This document shows, in pieces, positions 13,793 to 24,972 of a DNA stretch of 64,000 nucleotides. Under the pieces are notes generated by a model, which did not search any database, had not been told where the DNA came from, and worked only from the letters and a program-made list of their open reading frames with translations. Numbering within the stretch: the stretch's first letter is position 1; the number at the start of each line of letters is the position of its first letter. The stretch is taken from the NCBI RefSeq assembly GCF_018687715.1, contig NC_056759.1, forward strand, positions 4,257,501-4,321,500, written 5' to 3'. A program made the position numbers and the translations under genes. Source of the stretch: Carya illinoinensis. Taxonomy: Eukaryota > Streptophyta > Magnoliopsida > Fagales > Juglandaceae.

Positions 13793-14390
13793 CTCTAAAT
13801 CACCATCTTATGAATGCTATAATGTGGGTTCTGAGCACCCATATAAATAGTGGTTAGTATGCATGGTATGCCTAATTCAGATGGGACCGTCGGTTGGACA
13901 TTGACCCATATGATGAGAGATCATCATCAAGTCATTTAGTGATCTTACATCATGTATTGAATTGAGGTCATAAATTAAGGCCTCTGCTCCCATGTGTACC
14001 CAAAACTTTTCTCAAAAATGATATTAATGTAGAGGTGGCATATTACAGTTGGAAATAGAATTTGATTAGAGATCGAGTCCCCTAAAGATTCAGTGTTGGG
14101 AGAGAACACATGCAAACCACTACACGAGTATCGTTCCTCGTGGGAGTAAATATTATAAAATTGGTGACGGAGGCCCTATCCTTTTTAAGCTTTAAATGAA
14201 AACCATGAGTTCAGGCTAACTACGAAAAATCTGATCTAGACATGAATGAAATGGTCGGATTACTAGCTAGAGCTGTCCGGGGCCACCAGCACATTATCAA
14301 CACCGGCCTTAAGGCCGCCTTAACCAAAACAGATCACTAGATCAAAAGGAAGAGCTAGCGGCATCATGAACAGGCATGCACTTGGGACCA

Positions 14391-14470
14391 ACATTGATAA
14401 AAAGGAAGCAGACATGTATGATTGATGTGTACATTGATGAAAAGGAAGCCGACATGTATCATTGAGGTGA
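14391..14470 (+). repeat. 40-bp tandem duplication
   Basis: Bases 14391-14430 and 14431-14470 are two adjacent copies of one unit starting ACATTGAT(A/G)AAAAGGAAGC. They differ at a few positions only. This is a simple local duplication with no evident function. Confidence 0.8.
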
Positions 14471-15582
14471 AGAATTAGAGCAGCATCTTCTTGATTAACT
14501 TGTTATATAATCTCGACAAAGATTAGCTTTTTCTTAATAAATAGGGTATTGAACGTTTGTTGGGTAGCTTTTCATTGTTTAGCCTTTTTTGTTGTTGGTG
14601 AAAATCTGTGGATCTCTGGAAATTTTGGTTAAAGTTGTGCTCATTAGACTCATGTGACAGATAAATAGTTTATTATCTTGAACACTATTTAATTGGTATT
14701 TCAAAATCGTGATCATGGTATTGGTCATGATGATGATCAGCATGCAGGACCACTAAATACTAGTCTAGGGTCGATGCACTGTTTTTCTTTTCTTTTTTCT
14801 TTTTTAATGTAGAGATAGGAAGTGTTTTAATCTATATATAACAAAGTAATTATGGTGTGCGACAAACATACATGAGTAATTATATAGTGATCGAATTAAT
14901 GCCTCTACTGGCAATGCTATAGACTATAAGGTGGTCCGAAGATATAAGAACGTGCCTGATCAGCTGGATTATAATTTATTTTGTTAGATAAGATTATGAA
15001 GCTACCGTTTAAAATGTAGTACAATTTACTTCTCAAAGGGAATGATGATCAGAGAGAGATGCCACTTGACGACACAAAGTTTTGACGATCAGTAACTGAT
15101 TAAATTGTTAAGAATAGAATATAAATAATTTATTAGATCTACTTTTTTCTGTCAGTATAACCTTTTGAGACAAATGATGATTTTATCTTCAGTTAGTCTC
15201 ATCTACGCTGCTGATCATGATGATCACCAATTTCTTCCCCATTCTCAAGACGTGAAATTAAGTTGATCATGCCCCCGCCTTATATATAACCTTTGGTATG
15301 TAGCTGGCTCGATCCAGCTCTCCTCTTGTTCACCATAATAATATTATAATTATATCACTTTACAGATATAGCAAAAGAGTTACAAAGACCCATCATCAAG
15401 GCTTCAATATCTACCCTTACCTTAGTTATCTCCATTATCAGTTGATGAAATTAACCATGCAGGAAGGTCAAACCTGGGCGTAAAATTGACCTGGACCTGG
15501 TCCTAAAATTGAGAGGTAACCCATCTGAACTCTGGGCCAATAAGTAGTAGTAATACCAAGTGGATCATCTAATTGGTCTAAT

Positions 15583-16073
15583 TAGGGGTGTAATCGATTC
15601 AGTTTGATTCGATTTTATATAAATTTTGAGACCAAACTGGTGTACACCATTTTTACATTTTCAATAACTGATCCTGGATCGATTATCCTTATAAATCCGG
15701 ACTTCCAATTTTACAGATTCTGGTCAAGTTCGGTCTGATTTTTCGATTTTATTAAATTTTCAATGTAATTATATATATTATACATAAAAATTATATATCT
15801 TTAAGGTTAAAATTTTTATGTTATAAATTATAATATAAAATTTATATACATATATAAAATACTTTATATAATATTAAAAATTAATTTATATAAATATATG
15901 TTATAAACTAGTCACATCTGTTATTGAAAAGCCAAGAACCGATTCCAAATCGAATTTAATCGATTTTTAAAATGCAGAAACCAATTTTAGACCGGATGAA
16001 TTTAAAACTGAGCCAATCAATCTGATTCCGACTGATTCTAGCTCCAATTTTTTAATTTAAAATTTTGCCCCTA
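15583..16073. mobile_element. Probable hAT-type non-autonomous element
   Basis: The left end reads TAGGGGTGTAATCG and the right end, on the opposite strand, reads TAGGGGCAAAAT. Together they give short terminal inverted repeats of the hAT kind. The flanking octamers are GGTCTAAT (15575-15582) and GGTCTGTC (16074-16081). They agree at the first five positions, as expected of a decayed 8-bp duplication. The interior is rich in degenerate CCGATT-type motifs and has no transposase frame. Confidence 0.5.
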
Positions 16074-16317
16074 GGTCTGTCTAACCCATATTATTATTGC
16101 GAATAATAATATATGTGGTGTATGTTTGGTTGGATTTTCAAAAGACACCGACTACATTGGGCCGCTCGAGCTTCAATTTCAATGACTTGGGCCCAAATTA
16201 GAATACAAGGCTACCGCAATTCCAGGAGGCCTAATCATTTCGTTACAGAAAGAGAGACAACTTTAATGCACCTAAGCGGTTTGTTTAAACAAAAATTTTG
16301 ATATGAAGTGATTTTTA

Positions 16318-16442
16318 CGAATTTTTTTTGTGTATTTGAGTGATATAATTAATTGTATGTTAAAAAATTTGATCTAATCAATTATATTAGTAGAATAGAT
16401 AGAAAGTATGGAAAAGTGACTGTACTGTATGTCACATTACTA
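16318..16442. mobile_element. Fold-back MITE copy 1
   Basis: The stretch contains TATAATTAATTG, a short A-rich centre and then CAATTATATTAG, which are inverted arms. It continues through AGAAAGTATGGAAAAGTGAC into a GTATGTCACATTAC end. The same order of motifs occurs at 23585-23718, so both are taken as copies of one short element. A target duplication was not identified. Confidence 0.5.
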
Positions 16443-18299
16443 AAAAAAAAAAAAATCTTATTTATGGATAATTATAAATAATATTATGATAATTAGTTTG
16501 TATATATAATAATTATTTATTATTTATAATCGTCAGCATGCACCTAATTGATCACTCCTTTATTAATTATGTAGTCATGATTCTAGGCAATAAATGATAT
16601 ATTTTAATTTGCTCATTTTCTCATTTTATTTCATCAATTCTATAAGGTTATATACCCACCTAATTCGTATATATATAGAAGTTGTTGTTGTCCAACTCAA
16701 TCCGGTGAAAGAGATGATGGGGCATAGACCGCATGCATGGCCTCACCTCCCTTCCAAGTTGCCAAGTGTCACCCACCCCATTGCCATTTTCACTTTTTTT
16801 TTTTTTTCCTGTCCCTCTCTTCCCTATATTTATCCATTTTTTGCCACTTTTGAACCCATTAATCCCGTTCGACCCATGTGCTTAATTACGTACGTGCCGT
16901 TGACGTCGTTGGATCGCATGGTGCCCACCAACCCGGCCAATAGACTGATCATAATCAGTACTACTCTTAATTTGCATTTCATGCATGCTCAAGTCAAAAA
17001 GCATGCGCTCAAATTGCTTGCTTTTGAGGATTTTATGACACTTAAATAATTAATTCAACCTTTTGAATCCAACTTATAATTCGTTGAAAGAATTTCAGGC
17101 ATTGAGTTCAGACTAATTAACGGGGAAATCGAGACTACTCGTACTACTGCATTCTCAATCCTCTTATATGGACATCTGACATCAATCTAGGGAATGAAAA
17201 TTTAAGATACAATACCATCAAATAATAACAATAATAATATCAATAATAATAATAATGTTATATATGTTTTCTTGGCGCCCGGCCTAGCTAGCTGATCGAT
17301 CTACCGTCATAATCATGCAATATATACTGAATTATTTGTGTAGGTAGGTGCGCGCGCATGGGCGTGCGCGCAGTCGATTGATCTGGCGTTCTTGTTCGTG
17401 GATGTCAGACACCATGCATGCAATTACCTTTCGTGAAAAAAAAAAAAAGAACGAAAATCTTTTGGATGAAATCAGATCATACGTACGTATCTGATCGATT
17501 TCTGGCCAAAAACTGGCAGATGATCTAGTAGAATAGCACATGATTCTGTATAAAAAAAATGCATATATACATGATTGATTAATTGTATGTTTCTTTTTTC
17601 TGAACGTACATTAATTGAATTTCAATCACAAATTAGCTCACGAAATTCCTTTCGGCCCACCCTAAATCCCCCATTTGCCTCACGTACACTTCTCTGTTCA
17701 TGTAATACGCGGTTTAATTGCATACGTTATTTACATATAATCTTATAAGAAATGTATAACCATAGTATATAAATACTTTTAAATAAACAAATCTGAGCAG
17801 GCGATAGTTGATTCGCATCACAAGTTTTAGATTATATTTGCAGAAACGATATCGTTATTTTTTTGGCTTCTTTGTAATCACATTGGAGAAAAGGCGACAA
17901 TTTTGCAGAAAATCTTGTGCGAACAAAATGAAGCAATTTACATGAAATAAAAGGAACAAAAGTTGAATATTGGCTTTTCAGTAAGAGCTACGTACGTACG
18001 CATCATGAGATATTGAGAGATGAATGCAAACATAGTGAAGCAGGTCAGCCTTGACGTACATGGAGGGAAGAGGGGCAGGAAACAAAAGCTTTGAATCAAT
18101 CGCTCACATAGCGATATATTCATCTGTACATGATCGCCTGTACTGCCTACCACCTTCTGTTTTCCTTCACACACACACACACATATATATAGAGTACTCT
18201 TGCAAAATTGAAAAAGGAAAAAAAAAAAAGAAACACATAAACATATATAACGAAGTAAATTACAGCTTGTTTATACCATATATAATTAGCTCGGAAGAA

Positions 18300-18851
18300 C
18301 TAGCAATACGTACATGATCGCATTACATCAACCTGAACTCGCAGATATGCGATATAATCTAGGGTTTCTTCCATCAAAGTTGTCTCATCCATAAATTCTC
18401 CTCCGGGGACAAGACTCTTGAGAATATGTGTTCTCTTCTGAATTAATCTCTTTGCAATACAGTTGGCAAGAACCTTACGAGGCACAGTTTTTCTTACTCT
18501 ACGGATTGCACTGCTGCAGCTTCTTTTCAAGATCCTCTTGCTTCTAATCTTCCGCCTGTTGCAAGTCTTGAATGGCATAGTTGAAACTCTCTTTACCAAA
18601 ATTTCAGACTCCGGGCCCAAGATTTGCTCAGCCAGGATTCTGTTATCATTGTCTCTTGTAGCATTGGCAATGAGGGCACGGCTCCACGACGTTGTCCCAT
18701 TTCTAGCAGAAGCCATGGCTAGGTCTGCGGACAACTTTACGACCTTGTTTCTCTCCAAGATGTTCATGTTTTTCTTTAAAGAAGTGCATCTTCGAAGAGC
18801 AATTATCCATCTTTTAAGGAATTCTTCTTTGATTAAGCTAGGATTGCGCAT
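18300..18851 (-). CDS. IBH1-LIKE atypical bHLH transcription regulator
   Basis: Members of this family are non-DNA-binding or weakly binding HLH proteins. They dimerise with growth-promoting bHLH factors and repress cell elongation downstream of brassinosteroid. The single exon gives 183 aa from the ATG at 18851 to the TAG at 18302-18300. The N-terminal half carries the conserved block LADLAMASAR-type (residues about 41-50, here SADLAMASAR), then WSRALI and, further on, AEQILG. The HLH is at about 118-175: RKVLANCIAKRLIQKRTHIL, loop SLVPGG, and second helix EETLDYIAYLRVQVDVMRS. The basic region lacks the usual E-box contact pattern. The order of motifs matches Arabidopsis IBH1-LIKE1 (IBL1) better than IBH1 itself. 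A TATA box lies about 60 bases upstream. Confidence 0.85.
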   Translation of the reverse strand: MRNPSLIKEEFLKRWIIALRRCTSLKKNMNILERNKVVKLSADLAMASARNGTTSWSRALIANATRDNDNRILAEQILGPESEILVKRVSTMPFKTCNRRKIRSKRILKRSCSSAIRRVRKTVPRKVLANCIAKRLIQKRTHILKSLVPGGEFMDETTLMEETLDYIAYLRVQVDVMRSCTYC

Positions 18852-18906
18852 CCTAGCTAGGTAGAATGAAAGAAAGTAATACGTTTCTGAGAAGGAGATA
18901 CTGGCA

Positions 18907-18917
18907 AATATATATAG
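18907..18917 (-). promoter_or_regulatory. TATA box of the IBH1-like gene
   Basis: The minus strand reads CTATATATATTTG here, about 58-65 bases before the ATG at 18851. With a start site about 30 bases downstream, the leader would be roughly 30 bases long and would include the ACTTTCTTTCATTC stretch. Confidence 0.5.
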
Positions 18918-21777
18918 AGTACTGCTAGGGTTTCATTGAGATAAAATGGTAATGAATAACAAGCAACAAAAACCGTAAACTAAACTTACGTTCTGTTGGG
19001 CCGTCAGAAGATCGAGAGAAACTCCAGGTATACGAAAGACAGCTTACAGAGTGATGCATTTCTAGTGATGCAGTTCTGTGGATACAAGGAAGTGTATCAG
19101 AATCAAAAAGAGAGAGAATAAGAAAGAGAAGAACGTGACGAACCCCAATTTATGTTCTCAAGGAAGAGAAAGTGGTGGGCCTCTGGGAGAAAGACACAGC
19201 ACATGCAGGCACATGGTGTCAGTGGCCCACACGCCAAGTCATGTAAAGAATAAAGGTCCCCATAATGTAATGCAAACCTAACATTTGTAGCTTGTGGTAA
19301 ATATACAGTCAAAAGTCATGACTCTGCCTGTGGCCCCTATACATGTGTAAATTGGGATGGATCGGAGACTACACGAACGAGTCGTGGAAATTTTCTCATA
19401 AATATACTGTTGTACAAATAAACTGCAAGTAAAAAAAAAAAAAAAACCGAATGCTTTAAAAATTCTTGCATACTCAAACTTATAATAATATATAGATATT
19501 ATCCATATCATGTAATATATTCAATATTGATTTAATTTCCTTCATCATGTCTCTTCACCGAACTGAACAACTTTGTGTCTTTATTATTTATATGGGCATA
19601 ATCTAGTACGATCGATGTTGCAGAAAGTTGATCGCCTTAATTAATGGAGTGGGGAAAGTAAGTATATATGCTGTACGCATTCCCTTTTCCACAAGGAAAT
19701 GATATTTATATATTTTGTTACCTGTGTTGGGTTTTGACTTGCACCCACTTCGTAATTACTAACGATCGATCAGGCTGGCTGGCTGTTTAAAAAACAAATT
19801 CGCAAGCCTCTTGAATGATAAATTAGGGTTTGTGGTTTTAAGTGTGTTAATTTCGTCATTGATGCAGATGAGATTGAAAAGGGAGGCCGGGGAATTGACC
19901 AGATCCAGAAAACATGTTAAGGCTAATGCGTTGCCGAATGGTTTCCATATGAAGAAAAATCCTAAAGCATAAAACTTGGCTTTTTCATTGAATGGGTCGT
20001 AGCGCTAGCCTTAATTTGTGGCTTTGGTCTATCAGGTGGACTGTGGGACCTCCTTGTCAACGACCGAAATCTCGTTCCCAATGATCCCCCCCTTCTCTTT
20101 ATCTCCTATGTGTTACCCTAATCAGCCATGCAGGTTTTGCGTTTCAAACCAGCATTTGGCAAAATTTATTAGCTAGGGTCATTGATCACGAAAAATTTTA
20201 AAAAGAATGTACTAAAATAAAATATACGTTTCCTTATACACTTTCACCGAAAGCTATGTGAACAGCTGATTCAAAAACTGTAGTTTCTAACTAAATTTGT
20301 GAGAGAATTATAACAGAAGTCAGAAATGAATAATATACATAACAAATTAAGAAAATAACATACGAAAAGACTTAATAATAAGAAATAGGGGAGGGGCCTG
20401 CTAAGGCCAGGAGCTGACGACACAGTTGGAAGGAAAAGGTCCAAACCGTACGTCCCGTCGAAGCAAATTAGTGAGGTAGAGAGCTTTCTGCCCCCGTAAT
20501 TTACGGCTATCCTTACGTTAATTGACTCGCGCGCTGTCAGCATGCTGCAGTACAACATGTGCAACATGGATTTTATGACTTTATAATCATTATAAGTCCA
20601 CGTCTCCAGGCACGTAGCATGCATATCCATGACCAATTTTATATTTATCAAGGGGTATATAATATATATATATAATATTAGCCAATATAAATATGTCTCT
20701 TCAAATAAAATGGAGATTTGTTGACCATCAAAATTGTTAGAAGTTTGGTTTCTTCTCTGATCTCCCCCCTCCTGAAGGAGTACTAGGAGTGAACCCGCGC
20801 GGTCTGCAGAGGCAAGTAGAAACTAGTATTTTCCAAATTTTATATCAGAGATTGAAGAACTCGCATGCATAAAATTGAGTGCGCGCCTTTGCCATTAACT
20901 GGAGGTGTTTGTGCATTCAACCACACACGGTAACACACGCATGTGCACACGTGGATGGGACCCCCCCCGTGTCCTAACAAAGGTTTACAGCCCTACATGC
21001 TTTTAATGATTTGGGCAATCCCAAAAACACATCCTTTCTGATGCCGGACAGGTTTGCATCACTTTCGCATGTCCAAAGTAGACTACAGTAGCCCTCTTTG
21101 TCAAACAAAGCAACCGACCCTTTGATAGAGCATTTGATTGGCTAGCCCCAACTTGCAGTCTTGAGTCACGAAAATTATATAGAAGACCGGGAAATTAATA
21201 AGCTAGGGAGATCATTTATCAATGAGGATGAGATGTCAGTCAAAGATTTAAACGGTGATTTTCGGCTCGCAATTCCAGACGGTTGAGGTCAATTAAGGAG
21301 AATGTCGCGATAAAGAGAGAACTTTGTTTTCACAAGTACTGATTATTCCAACCATGTTGATGAGGATTTTTATTTTAAACACTTGAATTTCACGTTAAAA
21401 TGATAATGATCAGGCTTCCTAGCTTGTCGATCGAGATGCATGCATATATGATAATTAATTATAAAGAATTAACTGATCCTGTCCATGGTGGAAGTGGATA
21501 ATTTGAAGTACTGTACCCTGAATAGCTAGACATGATATATATATCGAGTCACAGAAGTATCAGGGTCAAGTCCATTATAATAAGACATCATTAGCCATGA
21601 GAACTAATTATATAGCTTGTTTATTATCGTACAATCTTTACAGCTAGATTTAGTCCATTGCATAATTAATTACTAATTAGGTTTCTTTTGATTTTCAAAA
21701 TATTTGATATTATATATGCATGATACATTTGATCTAGTGATTATTTTTTTCCTAAGCAGTCACATATTATGCCCTTA

Positions 21778-22387
21778 GAGCATTCTCATCCCATTTCTCA
21801 TCCCCATCCCTATAATTTAACTCAAAATCACATTTTCTCAAAATTTTCCCTAAATTTTATTCATCTTTCAAAAACTTCCTACATCTCATTCCCCATCCCT
21901 ATCTCTATTCTATTAAATAATATTTTTCTATTCTTTTTTTATTACTTTTTTCTTTCACGTCTATTTACAAATTTAACTACTCAATACTTTTTCTTATTTT
22001 TTGAACTATTAATCTAGTGAATATTTTAAACAAAAATTTAAATTATTTTTTTGTGAATATAATAATATTTTTAAAATTAATTTTTTTATTTTTTCGTAAT
22101 TAATTAAATTATTTTTAACATTATTATTTAAAACTATAATAAATATGAGTATAAAAGAAAGTGTAGATGATTGAAAAATTATTTATTTTATATATTAGAA
22201 TAAAATATTAATAAAAATGATTTAGGGAATGAATAGTGAGTCCCCAAATATGGGGACTTACTGTTTATTCCCTAAACCTTTTCCTTAAAATAGGGATCCG
22301 GATGTGGGGGATATTTTGACCAAAACCCCAAAATAAACCCTAAATTATGGGGAATATAGAGCTTTGGGGAACCGGATGGGAATGCTC
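21778..22387. mobile_element. PIF/Harbinger-type MITE (610 bp)
   Basis: Terminal inverted repeats GAGCATTCTCATCC (left) and GAGCATTCCCATCC (right, minus strand) bound the element. It is flanked by the trinucleotide TTA at 21775-21777 and 22388-22390. A 3-bp TTA duplication is the hallmark of PIF/Harbinger and Tourist-type MITEs. The interior is AT-rich and contains the hairpin-like pair CCCCAAATATGGGG near its right side. No transposase is encoded. Confidence 0.8.
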
Positions 22388-22740
22388 TTAAATCAAGGGC
22401 TTGCATTCCAAGCCTTATAAACCATATGAGGTTCCTATATTGATCCAACGTACGCATGCAGGAAATGGCACGTATACAAAAACATTAAATAAAGGATAAT
22501 GTGCGCATAGTCGCGTCATCTCTCATTCTAGTGAATTTTTTATGAGTATTAATAAAGGATACAGTCTTATAGCATACAAGTTTCGAGCCCTCCTGTTAAA
22601 AAAACAACGTGACTCAACATCATTAAAAAAATGAGATTATTCTGATGGATTACAAATTTGTCTAATTTTGAGAGTGAGCAAACCTTACATACACTACATT
22701 TGTATAAATCATTTCTCGGTTTTATTAATTAGTAATCAAG

Positions 22741-22835
22741 GATCAATTGATCCTTTAGATCAATTGGCAACATCTTGATTTCTCATGAGAGAACCAAGGA
22801 TCGAATCACCCTCCCCCATGTATCAAAAAAAAAAA
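22741..22835 (+). mobile_element. SINE-like relic (tRNA-derived)
   Basis: A box-A-like sequence TAGATCAATTGG (22756-22767) and a box-B-like sequence GGATCGAATCA (22798-22808) stand about 40 bases apart. They are followed by a CTCCCCCATGTATC tail and an A11 run ending at 22835. This is the layout of short tRNA-derived plant SINEs. The flanks AATCAAG and ATTCAAG may be the remains of a target duplication. Confidence 0.5.
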
Positions 22836-23539
22836 TTCAAGAGTCATTCCGAAACATATGGCCAGCCGGCCAGAAGGGAGTTTGGCACTTTGTGTTGTGT
22901 TATCCCATTGTTTGGATATGTTTGAGTTGTTTTTATTGATTTTATATAAATAGATTCTTAAATTGAGAGTATCGATCTTATCTATTTCAATGGTCATTGT
23001 TATCTTTTAATTAGATCTAGAAACCTAAAGAAATATTATGTGGGTTTTGCTATCCAGCTGACAAAACCACACAACATACCTGTTTTATTTTTTATTCTTC
23101 TTATTTTCACGAAGATGAAAAATCATAGAAGATAAGACAAAAAAGAAAAAAAAATTATTAAATTAATTGAGTTCTTTTTCTTATTATTCATACATAACGT
23201 ACATATTTATTAAGAAAAAAGATTAAAAAATTAAAAATTAAAATAAATAATGAAAAAGAATCATGATTAGAATTTTTCATACATGTGTGTGTGAGAGCCG
23301 TTGTCTTAGCCGGCCTGGTTATAATGGCCTGAAATGATATGAGTACCGCATGGGGAAAAGGGTTTTTTAGTCCCGTGCATGCATGCACCTAGCATCTAAA
23401 TTGCTCTGGTCTTTGTAAAGATAATGACAAAAACAAGGAAACAAACAGACACTTTCGTTGCAGCGCCCATCAAATGATGTGAGAGATTTAAGAAACTTTT
23501 TCGTATTTTACAAATTACCTGACACATATAAATCTATTA

Positions 23540-23718
23540 CAAAAATTTTATCTGCAGTTATTTTTGTATATTTTTTTATATACTTCAGTAATTTTTATGC
23601 ACTCTTTTGTGCACTCTAGTAATATAATTGGTTGGATATTAAAAAAAAATTAATCCAGCCAATCATATCAGTGGAGTGCGCAGAGAGTACGTAAAAGTGA
23701 CTGTATGTAGCATTGCTC
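23540..23718. mobile_element. Fold-back MITE copy 2
   Basis: Inverted arms AATATAATTGGTTGGAT and ATCCAGCCAATCATATC flank an A-rich loop. Next come CAGAGAGTACGTAAAAGTGAC and a TGTATGTAGCATTGC end. Motif order matches 16318-16442. The left boundary is uncertain. Confidence 0.55.
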
Positions 23719-24561
23719 AATCTATAAATATTAGTTGAGACTAAGATACGGAAACAATAAAAGAACGGAATTGCTAGATGCAGAATAAAAAAAAGTTATA
23801 AAAATAATTTTTTTTATGTGGGTCTCATATTAATTCACTTTTTTTAAAGTGACAACACGCCGCTTGCACAAACACGACTGTAAATATCATTTCTCTAAAA
23901 GAAACGTCAGAAAATGTTATCATGTGCATAATTATATGCAAGGTCCATACAGAGACGAACATTAATCCATGCAATTGGTTTTAGTTTTACCCTCTAAATT
24001 ACTTATAGTACCTCCTGATCTGGTTTGCAAAAAACTAGATACGGCCAAGAGAAAGAAAGTAGCAGACAATGGTTCTTAAACTAGCTAGGGCTCAAAAGCT
24101 CTATTAATGGCAAATTGGCAATTGTATCAAATAAATAAATAAAAGGACGACTTAAAAGATGAAACATGAAATATTGACCTAATTTTCTAATACTTGAACC
24201 ATATTAAAGCTGCAGATCGATCAATATATATGCAGTTAAAAGAGAAAACAAAAGAGAGTAATGTACTTAGAGATATATGCATGCAGGTGCTTGCTATATA
24301 TAAAAATAAGATTCTTAATACGTACCCAATAGTACTACATGAAGTAATGATACCAGTACTAGTACTCGTAGTTGCATTTATTCACGTATGCAACGACGTA
24401 AAATACGTACAGTCACTACTACTAATTTATTGGCACATGAAGTTATAGAAATATAGCTGCATGATGGAAATTAATACATTTCTAATTCCGCAAATGGAAC
24501 CTGCAGCTTTGAGTTGAGGATGATCTTGGAGTACTAGTACAGCTTGTTCTATATATTCTCC

Positions 24562-24831
24562 TTAGACCCCATATAAAGTGGACAGATTCTTAAGAACATT
24601 CACCTTTTCTTCTAGTAAGAGAATGTAATTTGCAACCCTTGGAAACAAGTTTTCCATATCCATTTCAAGACAACCCGGAATGATCCTTTGCAGCTGCTTG
24701 AGCTTTCTCTGAACGGATGATTTGACAGTCGTCAGCTTACTGCTTTCAACAAAAGAAAGCCTCAACTTTTTCTTCCTTCTGGTCCTCATGCGCATGGCCC
24801 CGCCTCTTCTCCAGGGAGAACACCTTCTCAT
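24562..24831 (-). CDS. Small HLH-only protein (atypical bHLH, UPB1/IBH1-like group)
   Basis: This single exon encodes 89 aa from the ATG at 24831. The N-terminus is very basic (MRRCSPWRRGGAM then RTRRKKK). Helix 1 is SSVQRKLKQLQRIIPG (about 38-53). The second helix runs from about 60 to 85 and includes NLFPRVANYILLLEEKVNVL. The IIPG loop and the leucine-rich second helix are typical of short plant HLH regulators that act through dimerisation. The frame stays open upstream to a TTG at 24882, but the first ATG is at 24831. The TATA box at 24891-24898 would put the transcript start near 24865, which supports the shorter protein. A GA microsatellite forms the 5' leader. Assignment to UPB1-like or IBH1-like is uncertain. 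Confidence 0.75.
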   Translation of the reverse strand: MRRCSPWRRGGAMRMRTRRKKKLRLSFVESSKLTTVKSSVQRKLKQLQRIIPGCLEMDMENLFPRVANYILLLEEKVNVLKNLSTLYGV

Positions 24832-24836
24832 AATTC

Positions 24837-24972
24837 TGAGAGAGAGAGAGAGAGGTGTTGATTGCCTGATTAAGGGGGTCAAGGTGGATGTTTATAAAGG
24901 AAAAAAGGAGACCCTACCTCAATCACAAGGAAAAATCTCATACGTGTGTTGAGAGAGAGAGAGAGAGAGGGG
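24837..24972. repeat. GA/CT microsatellites flanking the HLH promoter
   Basis: Two (GA)n runs lie at about 24837-24854, in the HLH leader, and at about 24949-24968, upstream of its TATA box. GAGA-type runs close to promoters are common in plants and may bind BPC/GAGA factors. That role is inference only. Confidence 0.6.
24891..24898 (-). promoter_or_regulatory. TATA box of the small HLH gene
   Basis: The minus strand reads CCTTTATAAACATCC, a strong TATA match. It lies about 62 bases before the ATG at 24831. The predicted leader is only about 35 bases and consists mostly of the GA/CT microsatellite. Confidence 0.55.

Larger units (their letters stand above)
13793..18299. other. Intergenic region
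   Basis: No gene is recognised here. The interval holds a 40-bp tandem duplication (14391-14470), a probable hAT-type element (15583-16073), one fold-back repeat (16318-16442), an ATA/AAT-rich stretch near 17220-17262 and a short CA run near 18169-18183. Open frames at 16113-16301 and 16594-17049 have no recognisable protein features. Confidence 0.5.
18918..24561. other. Intergenic region between two HLH genes
   Basis: No further gene is recognised. Identified repeats are a Harbinger-type MITE (21778-22387), a SINE-like relic (about 22741-22835) and a fold-back MITE (23540-23718). A further short element-like stretch lies near 23800-23900. The 126-aa minus-strand frame at 20271-20651 has a hydrophobic stretch but no start context, homology or intron pattern that I can support. 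The rest is probably promoter and spacer DNA for the HLH genes. Confidence 0.5.

Noticed and set aside
18463..18864. 133-codon plus-strand frame across the IBH1-like gene
   Set aside because: It is an antisense shadow. The HLH motifs and TATA box are on the minus strand.
20271..20651. 126-codon minus-strand frame with a hydrophobic region
   Set aside because: No homology is recognised and there is no supporting promoter or splice evidence. Its length is within chance in this composition.
24832..24882. N-terminal extension of the small HLH protein to 106 aa
   Set aside because: The upstream start would be TTG, not ATG, and lies upstream of the transcript start predicted from the TATA box.
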